DNA from: Streptococcus parasanguinis
GTDB taxonomy: Bacteria; Bacillota; Bacilli; Lactobacillales; Streptococcaceae
Length of the DNA stretch: 64,000 nt
Assembly (NCBI RefSeq): GCF_032163505.1
Contig: NZ_CP134147.1
Coordinates: 1,020,501-1,084,500 of the forward strand
Reading direction: 5' to 3'
Shown: positions 44,089-54,194 of the stretch, piece by piece
Layout of the letters: each line of letters begins with the position of its first letter
How positions within the stretch are numbered: position 1 is the stretch's first letter
Made by a program: the position numbers and the translations under genes
The notes under the pieces: model-generated
Told to the model about the DNA's origin: nothing
Databases searched by the model: none
Seen by the model: only the letters and a program-made list of their open reading frames with translations

Positions 44089-45057
44089 TTAGTCTGCGTA
44101 AATATCTTCGAAAGCTGATTCAAGTGGAGGGAATGGGCTTTCTTCCGCAAATTTCACTGAAGCTTCCACTGCTTCTTTTACTTCTTCTTGGATCTGATCC
44201 AATTCTTCTGCGCTCGCAATCACATTTTCAAGGAGATACTTGCGAAGGTTTTCGATTGGATCTTTCTTCTTCCACTCTTCTACTTCTTCACGAGTCCGGT
44301 ATTTACCAGGGTCAGATGAAGAGTGACCAAGCCAACGATAGGTGACACTTTCAATCAAGACAGGTCCTTTACCAGAGCGGACGTGTTCAACAGCTTTTTG
44401 GAATCCTTCATAGACATCGATAACGTTATTTCCATCAGGAATAAACATTCCAGGAATGCCGTAAGCAGCACTACGTTCGTGGATATGCTGGATATTGGTC
44501 ATTTTCTTGATGTCAGCAGAGATTCCATAACCGTTATTGATACAGTAGAAAATTACCGGAAGATTCCAAATAGAAGCCATATTCACCGCTTCGTGGAAGA
44601 CACCTTCGTTGGTTGCTCCGTCCCCAAAGAAGCAGACGACAATCTTACCAGTCTTTTTCATTTGTTGAGTAAGGGCAGCACCTACTGCAATTCCCATACC
44701 ACCACCAACGATCCCGTTAGCACCAAGGTTACCAGCATCGAGGTCAGCGATATGCATGGAGCCACCCTTCCCTTTACAAGTACCCGTATATTTCCCCAGG
44801 ATTTCTGCCATCATGCCATTCAAATCGATTCCTTTAGCAATGGCTTGTCCGTGACCACGGTGGTTAGATGTCAGCAAATCATCATCGTTCAAAGCCAACA
44901 TCGCGCCAACGTTAGCCGCTTCTTCCCCAACAGAAAAGTGCGTCATTCCTGGCACTTTCCCTTTTTTTACTAACTGTGCAATTTTTAAGTCCATGCGACG
45001 GATTTCTTCCATTTTACGGAACATTTCCAATAAGAGACTTTTATCTAATGTTGCCAT
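44089..45057 (-). CDS. pdhA: Pyruvate/acetoin dehydrogenase E1 alpha subunit
   Basis: 322 residues from the second ATG (MATLDKSLL); two ATG codons are adjacent (45060 and 45057) with AAAGGCG upstream. Thiamine-diphosphate motif GDGATNEG...NN (FFGDGATNEGVFHEA to CINN, about 165-195) and the phosphorylation-loop region GHSSSDPGKYR are present. First gene of the operon pdhA-pdhB-pdhC-lpdA-lplA, with a consensus promoter. Often called acoA in streptococci. Confidence 0.95.
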   Translation of the reverse strand: MATLDKSLLLEMFRKMEEIRRMDLKIAQLVKKGKVPGMTHFSVGEEAANVGAMLALNDDDLLTSNHRGHGQAIAKGIDLNGMMAEILGKYTGTCKGKGGSMHIADLDAGNLGANGIVGGGMGIAVGAALTQQMKKTGKIVVCFFGDGATNEGVFHEAVNMASIWNLPVIFYCINNGYGISADIKKMTNIQHIHERSAAYGIPGMFIPDGNNVIDVYEGFQKAVEHVRSGKGPVLIESVTYRWLGHSSSDPGKYRTREEVEEWKKKDPIENLRKYLLENVIASAEELDQIQEEVKEAVEASVKFAEESPFPPLESAFEDIYAD

Positions 45058-45093
45058 CATTTCGCCTTTCTTAGCATTTATTCATTCTCTTTC

Positions 45094-45122
45094 ATTCTAG
45101 CCAAAAATGAAAGCACTGTCAA
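45094..45122 (-). promoter_or_regulatory. pdh operon promoter
   Basis: On the minus strand TTGACA (45122-45117), 17 bases, TAGAAT (45099-45094). Two copies of AAGTTTGTGAAAT (minus strand; 45139-45151 and 45200-45212) lie upstream and may bind a regulator. Confidence 0.85.
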
Positions 45123-45238
45123 AAATAATGCTCAAATGATTTCACAAACTTTATTCCTTGGAAGATGGTTTTATAAGCTTTTTAAAATTCAAATACAATA
45201 TTTCACAAACTTATCACTCATGACTTTGCTATACATAT

Positions 45239-45268
45239 AAAAAAACCGATAGGATCCTATCCTACCGG
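45239..45268 (-). terminator. Terminator of the esterase/ATP-grasp operon
   Basis: On the minus strand CCGGTAGGA pairs with TCCTATCGG (loop TAGGA), then seven T. Confidence 0.9.
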
Positions 45269-45276
45269 TCATCATC

Positions 45277-46443
45277 TTATGATTGGCGTTGGCCAAAGTC
45301 ATGAATCATTTGTTCCAATTCTTCACGACTAGGTGTAGTAAGCATATAGAGGTAATCTCCCTGAAGTTCCGCAAAGGCCGCTGGCATGTCTTTCTTGACA
45401 CGGAATTGATCATGGTATTTAGCCAAAACTTCATCCTCTGAAAGGACATAGGCTGCATTTGCACGACGAGAAGTTGCCAAGCAATAAAGGGGCTCAAACT
45501 CAGAAGCTGGGAAAGGTTCTCCTGCTACGATGGCAGCATAGCCACGGTACAAATCAATCGAGTGAGCGTAGTTGTAGACATCGATGGTAAAGCCACCTGC
45601 AGGGCGATTATTGTACTCGATCGCAATATAGTCATCCCCATCGCGGAAGAACTCAATGTGGAAGAAACGTTCCTTCATGCCAAAAGCTTTGACAATGGCT
45701 TCCCCGTATTGACGCAATTTTGGATCCATCTCTTTGAGGACATAATAAGAATTGTCCATCTTGTAGAGCATCAAATCGAGTGGCGTATAGGCATAGTCAA
45801 AAGTAGTCGAAAAGACAATATTACCATCGCGATCGACCAGACCATCAAAGGTACAAATCTCGCTAGAAGTGACAAATTTCTCAAAGAAGTACTCTGTATG
45901 GCCATCCCACTCAGCCTTGAAATGGTCCACATCTTCTGGCGTTTCGATCTTGAAGATAGCTGCTGCTCCTACCCCATTGTCAGGCTTAGCAATCAATGGC
46001 AACCCAATCTTCTTCACAGCCTTATCAATGTCTTTTTCTGTTTTAACTACTGCACCAGGTACGACTGGGACTCCAGCCTTCTTGAAGAGTTTCTTCATTT
46101 CTGATTTGAACTTGGTTTTCTTCAGATCTTTTGGCTTAGCCCCGAAGACATTGAATTGCTCCCGAAGCGCCGCATCCAATTCCAACCAGTATTCATTGTG
46201 GGATTCGATACGGTCGATTGGACCATGTTTGTAAAAGAGAAAGGCTACCGCACGCTTCACTTCATCCAGATTTTCCAAATTTTCAACACGGAAATATTCT
46301 GTTAAGCTGTTGCGCAAAGGCTCATCTAACTGTTCATATGGCTCTTGACCAATTCCCAAGACAGTGATCCCTTTATTAGCCAATTCAATTGTAAATTGTT
46401 GGAAGTTTTGTGGGTAATATGGTGAAATAACGATATAATTCAT
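45277..46443 (-). CDS. ATP-grasp carboxylate-amine ligase
   Basis: 388 residues with the ATP-grasp fold: KPDNGVGAAAIFKI near 153-166 is the flexible phosphate-binding loop, EKFVTSSEICTFDG the adenine side, and EFFRDGDDYIAIEYNNRPAGG (about 258-278) the metal-binding end. Such enzymes join a carboxylate to an amine or amino acid via an acyl phosphate. It is not a known purine or peptidoglycan enzyme. Third gene of an operon after two esterases, 22 bases from the second, suggesting a small pathway making or processing a peptide-like or ester-linked molecule. Confidence 0.85.
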   Translation of the reverse strand: MNYIVISPYYPQNFQQFTIELANKGITVLGIGQEPYEQLDEPLRNSLTEYFRVENLENLDEVKRAVAFLFYKHGPIDRIESHNEYWLELDAALREQFNVFGAKPKDLKKTKFKSEMKKLFKKAGVPVVPGAVVKTEKDIDKAVKKIGLPLIAKPDNGVGAAAIFKIETPEDVDHFKAEWDGHTEYFFEKFVTSSEICTFDGLVDRDGNIVFSTTFDYAYTPLDLMLYKMDNSYYVLKEMDPKLRQYGEAIVKAFGMKERFFHIEFFRDGDDYIAIEYNNRPAGGFTIDVYNYAHSIDLYRGYAAIVAGEPFPASEFEPLYCLATSRRANAAYVLSEDEVLAKYHDQFRVKKDMPAAFAELQGDYLYMLTTPSREELEQMIHDFGQRQS

Positions 46444-46464
46444 TGAGGTCTCCTCCCTTTTTAC

Positions 46465-47205
46465 TTAAAGATGCATTTGGCCTAGGAAGTATGGCATTTG
46501 TTTGCGCCACCATTCCCAATCGTGGGCAACATCATGTCCCCATTCAGCGAACCATGCAGGAATATTTTTGTGATCAAAGGCTTCTTTCAGTTTGTAGAAA
46601 GATGGAAGTCCATCTTGTTCCCAAGCTCCTAAACCAGTACAAATAACGATTTCGGCCTGACGGTAACGATCGATAAACCAGCCATCATTTTGGTTCCAAA
46701 TATAATCAGATGGAGAGTTTTGGTAAATGGCTTCATCGCCTCCAAAGTCACCAACAAAGAAACGTGCGTCATAGACTCCACTCAAGGCAATCACTTTGTT
46801 AAAGACATCTGGATGTTGCAAGAAGAAGTTGAGCGCGTGGTAGGCCCCCATAGAGCAACCAGTTGTCATCATCGGGTCAAACCAGCCTGTTTTGTGCTTG
46901 ATAAAAGGAATGGCTTCTTCAATCACATAGCGTTCATAAGCTCGGTGCATTTCTGCTCGATCGTGAGGATTCTTCCAATTACAAAGCCAGCTCTCACTAT
47001 CCACACTAGAAAGGGTAAAGAATTGTACCCGTCCTTCTTCGATAAACTGAGCACAAGCATCAATCATACCAAAGTCATAGTACTCGTTATGGCTTCCACC
47101 TGATGAAGCGAAGACCACAACAGGAATACCAGCATGTCCATAGCGGTTCAGATACATTTCACGGTTGAGTTGGCCACTCCAGTGGCTTAAATGTTCAATA
47201 TTCAT
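46465..47205 (-). CDS. Esterase of the EstD/Fes family (PF00756-type)
   Basis: 246 residues. Nucleophile elbow TGCSMGAYHA (Ser near 117) and the likely catalytic His in WGHDVAHDW near 228. No signal peptide, so it is cytoplasmic. Related proteins hydrolyse S-formylglutathione, siderophore esters or acyl-glycerides; the substrate here is open. Second gene of a three-gene operon. Confidence 0.85.
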   Translation of the reverse strand: MNIEHLSHWSGQLNREMYLNRYGHAGIPVVVFASSGGSHNEYYDFGMIDACAQFIEEGRVQFFTLSSVDSESWLCNWKNPHDRAEMHRAYERYVIEEAIPFIKHKTGWFDPMMTTGCSMGAYHALNFFLQHPDVFNKVIALSGVYDARFFVGDFGGDEAIYQNSPSDYIWNQNDGWFIDRYRQAEIVICTGLGAWEQDGLPSFYKLKEAFDHKNIPAWFAEWGHDVAHDWEWWRKQMPYFLGQMHL

Positions 47206-47243
47206 AAGTTTCCTCTTTCCTTTATTTCTTTATTTACAGTCTA

Positions 47244-48071
47244 TTAATCCCAATTTTCAGCCAAAAAGCGAAGGCACTCAGGTAAATGCTCTGCCCAGGC
47301 TTCTTCATGGTGGATAGCCCCAGATTGAATCCGAATGGCGATATTTTCTAAAGCAACTCCTTGTTGAATGACATCATGATAGTAACGAAGAGATGAGTCA
47401 ATATAGGCTTGCTTGATATTCCCTGCCATCAGGGTTTTATCTGTATCATCAGCCTCTTCAGTCCCCACATAGATGTAAATGCGTTGATCTGCATATAATT
47501 TTTTACGCTCGATATAATGATTGAAGGCATCTTGATGCAGCCAGTTAGCGGATGAAAAGACCCCTAAACAACCGATTTGATCTTGGTATTCTAGCCCCAA
47601 AAATTGTGTAATATTTCCACCAAGCGAAGAGCCAATCATGGCTGTATGTTCTCTGTCAGCAAGAGTCCGGTATTCTTGGTCAATGAAAGGTTTGACCACT
47701 TCCATAACGAACTCTCCGTACTCAACGCCCTTGCCACCAAATTGCATTCCAGGAATATTAGATTCCTTGTATTTCCAGGCAGAGTATTCATTCATGCGTT
47801 GGAAACCATCATTATCGATCGCAACGACAATCATGCGGCTAATATCAGGATTCCGCTTAATGGCTGGAATCACCTTCCAGGAATGACCTGCAAAAGCTTC
47901 CTTGCTATAGAGAACATTCTGGCCATCATGAAAATAGACAACAGGATAGCGTCGATCAGTATCTGTTTCATAATTCTTAGGTAATAAGACTCTCACACGA
48001 CGGAGTTTTCCGGTATAAGGCACTTTCAATTCGTGTGTCTTCATATCTAAATAAAAATAGGATTTGTTCAT
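47244..48071 (-). CDS. Esterase of the EstD/Fes family, first of the operon
   Basis: 275 residues, same superfamily as its downstream neighbour but clearly diverged. VYFHDGQNVL is the oxyanion strand, IGSSLGGN the nucleophile elbow (Ser near 149), and GAIHHEEAW contains the probable catalytic His. This layout is typical of enterochelin-esterase-like proteins. It is 38 bases upstream of the second esterase gene. Confidence 0.85.
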   Translation of the reverse strand: MNKSYFYLDMKTHELKVPYTGKLRRVRVLLPKNYETDTDRRYPVVYFHDGQNVLYSKEAFAGHSWKVIPAIKRNPDISRMIVVAIDNDGFQRMNEYSAWKYKESNIPGMQFGGKGVEYGEFVMEVVKPFIDQEYRTLADREHTAMIGSSLGGNITQFLGLEYQDQIGCLGVFSSANWLHQDAFNHYIERKKLYADQRIYIYVGTEEADDTDKTLMAGNIKQAYIDSSLRYYHDVIQQGVALENIAIRIQSGAIHHEEAWAEHLPECLRFLAENWD

Positions 48072-48124
48072 TGTCAGAAAACTCTCTATATTCTAAATTT
48101 TATTCATTATACCATTTTTAGAAG

Positions 48125-48153
48125 AAAAAGTCTGGATTTTCTCCAAACTTTTT
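48125..48153 (-). terminator. Terminator of trmFO
   Basis: AAAAAGTCTGGA (48125-48136) with TCCAAACTTTTT (48142-48153), one G-U pair; T-run on the minus strand. Confidence 0.85.
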
Positions 48154-48164
48154 CCTTTCTTGGG

Positions 48165-49499
48165 TTATTTTTCCATAAACTGAGCCAAATCTTGCAAGGA
48201 ACGTTCGGCAATTTTCTCATAACGTTCCTTTTTATCCCGAATGCGTGGACCTTCTAGCTCCTTGATAATCCCAAAGTTAACATTCATAGGTTGGAAATGT
48301 TTGCTGTCGGCATGAGTGATATAGTGGGCCAAGCTTCCGATAGCAGTTGTTTCAGGGAAAATAGCTGCTTCTTCTCCTTTAAAGAGGCGAGCTGCATTGA
48401 TCCCAGCAACTAAGCCAGAAGCTGCAGATTCAACATAGCCCTCCACTCCTGTCATTTGACCTGCAAAGAAGAGGTTTGGTTGTTTCTTCGAACGATAAGT
48501 TTGTTCAAGCAGGTTTGGAGAGTCCATGTAAGAATTGCGGTGCATGACGCCGTATCTCACAAATTCTGCATTTTCCAAACCTGGGATCATTTGGAAGACC
48601 CGTTTTTGTTCGCCCCATTTAAGGTGCGTTTGGAAGCCAACGATATTGTAAAGGCTGGCAGCCGCATTGTCTTGGCGCAACTGAACGACTGCGTAAGGTG
48701 TCTTAAACTCCCCATCACGTGGCCCTTTGTAATCATCTGGATACTCGAGCCCAACTGGCTTCATAGGGCCATAGAGCATGGTTTTGATGCCTCGTTTGGC
48801 CATGACTTCAATGGGCATACAACCTTCAAAATACTTTTCTTTTTCAAAAGAGTTGAGCGGGGCTTCTTCTGCATTGACCAAGGCCTCGTGGAAATCCATA
48901 AATTCTTGTTTGGTCATGGGGCAGTTGAGATAGGCTGCTTCTCCCTTGTCATAGCGTGACTTGAGATAGACCTTGTTCATATCAACGGTATTGACATCGA
49001 TAATCGGAGCTGCTGCATCATAGAAATAGAAACCATCGCCACCATTGAGAGAATGGATCTTTTCTGCCAAGGCATCACTGGTTAGAGGGCCTGTTGCGAC
49101 CACTGTGATGGCATCTGTCGGCAATTCCGTAATTTCATCGCGAATCACTTCAATGAGAGGGTGTTGGGACACCTTCTCCGTCACCCGGCTAGCAAAGCCT
49201 TCTCGGTCCACTGCCAGCGCTCCACCAGCCGGCACGCGAGTCGCTTCCGCTGCTTCAAGGATGACAGAACCCAGACGGCGCATTTCTTCTTTGAGGAGCC
49301 CGACAGCATTGGTGAGAGAATCCCCACGAAGAGAGTTGGAACACACTAACTCAGCAAAGTTGTCTGTTTTATGTTGCGGAGTAGATTTGACCCCACGCAT
49401 TTCATAAAGCTTGACCGGAATACCCTGTTGGGCAATCTGATAAGCTGCTTCAGAGCCTGCAAGGCCCGCACCGATCACATTGATATAAGATTGAGACAT
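48165..49499 (-). CDS. trmFO: tRNA U54 methyltransferase TrmFO (folate/FAD)
   Basis: 444 residues. Makes ribothymidine at tRNA position 54 with methylenetetrahydrofolate and FADH2. FAD loop [13 protein letters not shown] at the N-terminus, CSNSLRGDS and the C-terminal [19 protein letters not shown] are intact. ATG 49499 ([12 protein letters not shown]) is chosen, with AGAGG upstream; the open frame extends 19 residues further but starts with unrelated sequence. Confidence 0.95.
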   Translation of the reverse strand: MSQSYINVIGAGLAGSEAAYQIAQQGIPVKLYEMRGVKSTPQHKTDNFAELVCSNSLRGDSLTNAVGLLKEEMRRLGSVILEAAEATRVPAGGALAVDREGFASRVTEKVSQHPLIEVIRDEITELPTDAITVVATGPLTSDALAEKIHSLNGGDGFYFYDAAAPIIDVNTVDMNKVYLKSRYDKGEAAYLNCPMTKQEFMDFHEALVNAEEAPLNSFEKEKYFEGCMPIEVMAKRGIKTMLYGPMKPVGLEYPDDYKGPRDGEFKTPYAVVQLRQDNAAASLYNIVGFQTHLKWGEQKRVFQMIPGLENAEFVRYGVMHRNSYMDSPNLLEQTYRSKKQPNLFFAGQMTGVEGYVESAASGLVAGINAARLFKGEEAAIFPETTAIGSLAHYITHADSKHFQPMNVNFGIIKELEGPRIRDKKERYEKIAERSLQDLAQFMEK

Positions 49500-49604
49500 G
49501 ACACTAATACCTCTTTGGGTATCAAAACACCCTGCTGGACTGTTTGACACCCACAAATCTTTCTAATTTTCTACTTGCTCCATTATACCAAAAAGCCAAA
49601 TAAA

Positions 49605-49633
49605 AAGACAGGAAGGCTTTTCCTTCCTGTCTT
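49605..49633 (-). terminator. Terminator of the satD operon
   Basis: Perfect 12-bp stem AAGACAGGAAGG / CCTTCCTGTCTT; T-run on the minus strand. Confidence 0.93.
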
Positions 49634-49653
49634 AGACTTTACTATTTATTTTC

Positions 49654-50358
49654 TTATAGACACAACCAAGCTGCTAAGAGGGCAGATAGGATACTGAACA
49701 AGGACCCGATCAAGTAATACTCCGCAAAGGCTGGATTTTCCGAAATTTTATTATAGCGGGCAATGGATTTGGCTGTAAACACCAGACCGATCGAAGCAAA
49801 TTGCCCATAGATGAGACAGGCACCAATCACCAAACGCTCTAAAAAGCCAATCATGGAACCAGCCCCAGTGATCGTATCCATTTTCTTCTTGCTGGTGGGT
49901 TGATACTTGGCAAACAGAATTTTAAAGGCAATATTGCTTGGTTTCCCAACTAGGAGGACATAAAAGATTAGATTTAAAATGTCCAAGGGTAGATAGGTCG
50001 TGCCATTCTTCGCTCCCATAAGGACCAGACAAGTTAGGATACCAATATGCAAGACTTGATCCAATGCAAAAATCCAGGCTTTTGGTAATTTCAATCCCTT
50101 CTGCACGATCGGTTTCAAGAAATCTATTCCAGCATGAGTTAGTAAAATGACCAAGCAAATCCACCACAAGGCTAGATGAAAGAGCGAAACAATGAACAAA
50201 GGCAAAGCCACATATAGAATGTGAAGCCCGAGCACCTTCTTATCCTGATCCTTGCGATCCGCCATCTTTTGACTTTGAAAATAATAATCCGATAACAAAT
50301 GACAAATCAACAAGAGGATCAAGTATGGATTCATTACGATACTAGACAATCCGCTCAT
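49654..50358 (-). CDS. DUF3307 membrane protein (SatE-like)
   Basis: 234 residues with five to six hydrophobic helices. LLICHLLSDYYFQSQKMADRK is the DUF3307 signature, with a histidine and aspartate that may bind metal. ATG 50358 is preferred because AAAGGAG sits 6 bases upstream; it overlaps satD by 17 bases, so the two are coupled. Function unknown. Confidence 0.82.
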   Translation of the reverse strand: MSGLSSIVMNPYLILLLICHLLSDYYFQSQKMADRKDQDKKVLGLHILYVALPLFIVSLFHLALWWICLVILLTHAGIDFLKPIVQKGLKLPKAWIFALDQVLHIGILTCLVLMGAKNGTTYLPLDILNLIFYVLLVGKPSNIAFKILFAKYQPTSKKKMDTITGAGSMIGFLERLVIGACLIYGQFASIGLVFTAKSIARYNKISENPAFAEYYLIGSLFSILSALLAAWLCL

Positions 50359-51019
50359 GGGCCTCTCCTTTCTCTAAGTTTTGAATACAAGCTAGTGCTG
50401 CTGCTCGTCCCCGTAAATAAACACGAATACTGCTACTCTTTAAGCGCTTGGACAGGGCGCTTGGGTTGATGGCTAGCGCTTGGGCCAATTCCTGTTGGCT
50501 AAAGCTTTCACTATAGACAGATCTCTTTAGCAGATTGAGCAGAATCTCTTCCTGACTCTCTCGCCAACCCGAACGTATGGCTTCTCCGGAAGCGATGAGC
50601 GCATTCACCACTAAGTCCTGGCTGTCATTACCGCTCAAAAAATAGATCTGGGTATTGCCATAATCATTTTTCTGATGGACCAGATTAATAGCTGCACGTG
50701 CATTCCAATAGGCTGGTCCATCTGCACCGATACTTTGCAGAGGATCGATATCCGTTACAATCTCCCCTAGGCCAATGCCGAAACGAAGCTGAGTCGGCTT
50801 TAATTCTGAACGCAGGGTATCAATGATTTGAAAAACCGGAGCATCCACTTTTAAAAGGGCCTGAAACTCATCGCCCAAAGTTAAGGTAAAAGCCGATGCT
50901 AGGCAGTCTTTAAAAATCTCATTGATCTTTTGAAGCGTTTTTTCTAACTGTTTTTGCAGGTCAAAACGTTCTTGTACGATTTTGGAATCAATCACATCTG
51001 CAATCAAAGCAAGATACAT
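50342..51019 (-). CDS. satD: SatD-family protein with C-terminal helix-turn-helix
   Basis: 225 residues from ATG 51019 (MYLALIADVIDSK), placed by AAGGAGG 9 bases upstream; the frame runs 21 residues further but through the operator. The N-terminal SatD domain (LTLGDEFQALLK, FGIGLGEI) resembles a nucleotide-cyclase-like fold. Residues about 175-205 (SQQELAQALAINPSALSKRLKSS) form a likely DNA-binding helix-turn-helix. SatD is named from the S. mutans secretion and acid tolerance locus. Three operator-like repeats lie upstream, so autoregulation is likely. Confidence 0.82.
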   Translation of the reverse strand: MYLALIADVIDSKIVQERFDLQKQLEKTLQKINEIFKDCLASAFTLTLGDEFQALLKVDAPVFQIIDTLRSELKPTQLRFGIGLGEIVTDIDPLQSIGADGPAYWNARAAINLVHQKNDYGNTQIYFLSGNDSQDLVVNALIASGEAIRSGWRESQEEILLNLLKRSVYSESFSQQELAQALAINPSALSKRLKSSSIRVYLRGRAAALACIQNLEKGEAHERIV

Positions 51020-51035
51020 AAAGCCCACCTCCTTA

Positions 51036-51109
51036 TGTCTATTATAACGAAAAAAATAAAAAATGTCTATTATAACAGACATTTATAAAAATTGCCGTTA
51101 TAATAGACA
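51036..51109 (-). promoter_or_regulatory. satD promoter with three copies of an operator
   Basis: TGTCTATTATAAC occurs at 51036-51048 and 51064-51076 and inverted (GTTATAATAGACA) at 51097-51109. On the minus strand, each of the first two contains TATAAT; TAGACA in the middle copy and TATAAT in the nearest copy form a promoter with 17-base spacing. Confidence 0.75.
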
Positions 51110-51126
51110 TTGAATTATTTGAAAGC

Positions 51127-53208
51127 TTATTTCACTTTTTCTTCTTCGTAGTCGCCGTTGCTACATACGACTTGTTTGCCGCCACCACGAACTTTTTTCT
51201 CAACTAAGTAGTGGCCACATTTTGGACAATCCCGACCGATCGGCTTATCCCAAGAGGTAAATTCACACTCTGGATAGCGATTGCATCCATAGAAGATACG
51301 GTTGCGCTTGGTTTTGCGTTCGATGATTTGTCCCTGATGACAGTCAGGACACTCCACGCCGATTTCTTTGACAATGGCCTGGGTATGACGACAATCTGGG
51401 AAATTACTACAAGCATAGAACTTACCAAAACGTCCTAATTTAATCACCATCGGGCTACCACAAACTTCACAATCAAAACCAGCTGGTTCGTCTTTAATTT
51501 GGATTTTTTCCATCTCTTCTTCAGCCTTTGCGACTTCCTTAGAGAATGGTTTGTAGAAGGCATCGATGACTTTTTGCCACTCTTCTTTTCCGAGTTCGAC
51601 ATCATCGAGTTTCCCTTCCATCTCTGCTGTGAAGGTTACATTGACAATATCTGGGAAGAATTCAACGATCAGTTTATTAACGATTTCCCCTAACTCTGTT
51701 GGTTCAAAGCGTTTGGCTACCAGCTTCACATAATAGCGTTTTTGAATGGTCTCAATCGTCGGAGCATAGGTTGAAGGACGACCAACACCGTTCTCTTCCA
51801 AGGTCTTAATCAAGGTCGCTTCAGAATAACGAGCTGGTGGCTGAGTAAAGTGTTGCTCCGGTTTGCTATTGACCTGCTTGACGATATCGCCTTCTACCAT
51901 GTCCGGCAACATCTTGTTTTTGTCTGAATCATTATAAATCGCCAAATAACCGTCAAACTTTACCTGACTCCCATTCGCTGTATATTGAACCCCATTTTGA
52001 CCTAAACGGACATTCATAGTATCAAAAACAGCTGCCGTCATCTGGCTAGCGACAAAACGATTCCAAATCAAGGTGTAGAGTTTCAATTGGTCTTTGTCCA
52101 AGTATTTAGCAATGCTCTCAGGAGTATTGAAGACGCTAGACGGACGAATCGCTTCGTGGGCATCTTGGGCACCAGAAGCATTCTTCACACGGCTTCCATG
52201 CTTAGAATATTTCTCACCGAAGCGATCCACGATAAAGTTAGCTGCCTCATTTTGCGCAACCGGACTGATCCGTGTGGAGTCGGTACGCATATAGGTAATC
52301 AAACCTTGAACACCAGAGCCGATATTGATTCCTTCATACAACTGCTGGGCGACCATCATGGTCTTACGTGTACGGAAGTTGATCTTATTGGCAGCATCCA
52401 TCTGCATGGAAGAGGTGGTGTATGGAAGTGGCGCATTCCGACGACGTTCTTTCTTTTCAACTTTTTCAACGGTAAAATCTTTGCCATCTAAGCGTTCAAG
52501 AACAGCTTTCACCTCTTCATTGGTGTTGAGCTTCATCTTCTTGCCATCAATCCCATAGAAGCTAGCTTGGAATTGCTTGGTCCCTTTTTTAAAGACACCA
52601 TCAATGGTCCAGTATTCTTCCGGCTTGAAATCATTTATCTCATTTTCACGATCAATGATTAATTTGAGGGCAACTGATTGCACGCGCCCTGCAGAAAGTC
52701 CTTTTTTAACCTTTTTCCAAAGAATAGGCGAAATTGAATACCCTACAATCCGGTCCAAGACCCGACGTGCTTGTTGGGCATCGACCAAGTCCATATCGAT
52801 TTGGCGCGGTTCTTTAAAGGCATTTTTAACGGCATCCTTGGTGATTTCGTTAAAGACCACACGGTTTTTTTCTTTGGCATCCAAGTTCAAAATATGCGCT
52901 AAATGCCAAGAAATAGCTTCTCCCTCGCGGTCCGGGTCACTTGCGAGAAAGACTTGTTTGGCTTTTTTAGCTTCTTTTTTCAAATCATTGATCAAGGGAC
53001 CTTTTCCGCGAATATTGATATACTCCGGTTCATAGTTATTGTCGAAGTCAATAGACATCGTAGATTTTTTCAGATCCCGAATATGGCCAACACTAGCCAT
53101 GACTTTGTAGTTACGACCAAGGTATTTTTCGATTGTTTTCGCCTTAGCAGGAGACTCCACAATCACCAAATTTTTCTTGGTTGTACTGCTTTTCTTTTTT
53201 GTTACCAC
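51127..53208 (-). CDS. topA: DNA topoisomerase I
   Basis: 693 residues. Relaxes negative supercoils. Toprim domain ([16 protein letters not shown] and [14 protein letters not shown]), active-site tyrosine in [12 protein letters not shown] near 310, and three C-terminal zinc-finger-like units ([24 protein letters not shown]). GTG start at 53208 with AGAGGGAT 5 bases upstream; no closer ATG fits. Confidence 0.97.
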   Translation of the reverse strand: MVTKKKSSTTKKNLVIVESPAKAKTIEKYLGRNYKVMASVGHIRDLKKSTMSIDFDNNYEPEYINIRGKGPLINDLKKEAKKAKQVFLASDPDREGEAISWHLAHILNLDAKEKNRVVFNEITKDAVKNAFKEPRQIDMDLVDAQQARRVLDRIVGYSISPILWKKVKKGLSAGRVQSVALKLIIDRENEINDFKPEEYWTIDGVFKKGTKQFQASFYGIDGKKMKLNTNEEVKAVLERLDGKDFTVEKVEKKERRRNAPLPYTTSSMQMDAANKINFRTRKTMMVAQQLYEGINIGSGVQGLITYMRTDSTRISPVAQNEAANFIVDRFGEKYSKHGSRVKNASGAQDAHEAIRPSSVFNTPESIAKYLDKDQLKLYTLIWNRFVASQMTAAVFDTMNVRLGQNGVQYTANGSQVKFDGYLAIYNDSDKNKMLPDMVEGDIVKQVNSKPEQHFTQPPARYSEATLIKTLEENGVGRPSTYAPTIETIQKRYYVKLVAKRFEPTELGEIVNKLIVEFFPDIVNVTFTAEMEGKLDDVELGKEEWQKVIDAFYKPFSKEVAKAEEEMEKIQIKDEPAGFDCEVCGSPMVIKLGRFGKFYACSNFPDCRHTQAIVKEIGVECPDCHQGQIIERKTKRNRIFYGCNRYPECEFTSWDKPIGRDCPKCGHYLVEKKVRGGGKQVVCSNGDYEEEKVK

Positions 53209-53241
53209 GTTTTATCCCTCTGTATTGTATAAATCTCATTG

Positions 53242-53270
53242 AGTTTAATACATTTTAAGAAAGATGTCAA
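53242..53270 (-). promoter_or_regulatory. topA promoter
   Basis: On the minus strand TTGACA (53270-53265), 17 bases, TAAACT (53247-53242). Confidence 0.8.
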
Positions 53271-53294
53271 CTAGGAACTTCTCCTATAGGAAAA

Positions 53295-54143
53295 TCACAA
53301 TTCGTATTTCAATTCATCAAGAATGTCCTGGCCTGAGGTGACAAGCTTTGCACCTTCTTGAATCAGATGATGGCAGCCTGCAGATTTTCCATCTAAAATG
53401 TTTCCTGGAATAGCAAAAACGTCTCGGCCTTCTTCCATAGCGCGCTCACAAGTAATCAAACTCCCTGAACGGAGTCGCGCCTCTGCCACAATTACAGCCT
53501 GACAGAGGCCTGCAATGATGCGGTTTCGCTCAGGAAAATGAAACTTAAGTGGTGCCTGACCTGGACCATACTCGCTCAAGATCAGATGGTGTTCCCCCAT
53601 ATGCGCCTGCAGTCTTTGATTGCTCTTAGGATAAAAGACATCCAGTCCCGTTCCTATCACTCCGATGGTCTTGCCACCATTTCGTATACTGGCATAATGA
53701 GCTGTCGCATCAATTCCCTTAGCAAGTCCACTAACGATAACCAACTCATTCCCAAGTTCCTTAATAATCTTCTCTACAGAACGAACCCCTTCTCGCGTGG
53801 TCTCCCGAGCTCCTACGACTGCAATCTTCGGTCTGGTTAACAATTCCAAATCTCCCTGGTAAAAAAGGAGTACAGGAGGATTGTAGATCTGTAGCAATTC
53901 CTCAGGGTATTCAGGATCAAAAATGGATAGAGATGGGAACCGTTCAAACTCCTTGTGTAAATGGTCTTCATCCAGCTGCCGGTATTTGTCTACAAAATGA
54001 AGAGTGCTGCGACAGCGAGCGATCCTTGCTATCTCTTCTAAACATGGTAAGGCTTGGTCTTTCCTACAGTAGTCCAAGACTCTTAAGACTTGTTCATTTG
54101 ATAAACCGGCTTCTTTTAATTTAAAAATTTCAAATTTCTCCAT
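53295..54143 (-). CDS. dprA: DNA processing protein DprA
   Basis: 282 residues from ATG 54143, with GAAGG 6 bases upstream (a GTG two codons earlier is also open). Loads RecA on incoming single-stranded DNA during natural transformation. The Rossmann-like core has VVGARETT, SGLAKGIDATAH, GTGLDVFYP and PERNRIIAGL, all expected. No com-box is seen upstream. The streptococcal order dprA-topA is kept. Confidence 0.94.
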   Translation of the reverse strand: MEKFEIFKLKEAGLSNEQVLRVLDYCRKDQALPCLEEIARIARCRSTLHFVDKYRQLDEDHLHKEFERFPSLSIFDPEYPEELLQIYNPPVLLFYQGDLELLTRPKIAVVGARETTREGVRSVEKIIKELGNELVIVSGLAKGIDATAHYASIRNGGKTIGVIGTGLDVFYPKSNQRLQAHMGEHHLILSEYGPGQAPLKFHFPERNRIIAGLCQAVIVAEARLRSGSLITCERAMEEGRDVFAIPGNILDGKSAGCHHLIQEGAKLVTSGQDILDELKYEL

Positions 54144-54194
54144 GGTCACCTTCTACTTCCTCTCACTTATTTATTCGCAAAAGAAAGGAAAAAA

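Noticed and set aside
44323..44973. 216-codon plus-strand frame opposite pdhA
   Set aside because: It mirrors the strongly conserved E1-alpha gene and has no ribosome site or recognisable protein features; a shadow frame.
45562..46104. 180-codon plus-strand frame opposite the ATP-grasp gene
   Set aside because: Antisense shadow with no start signals.
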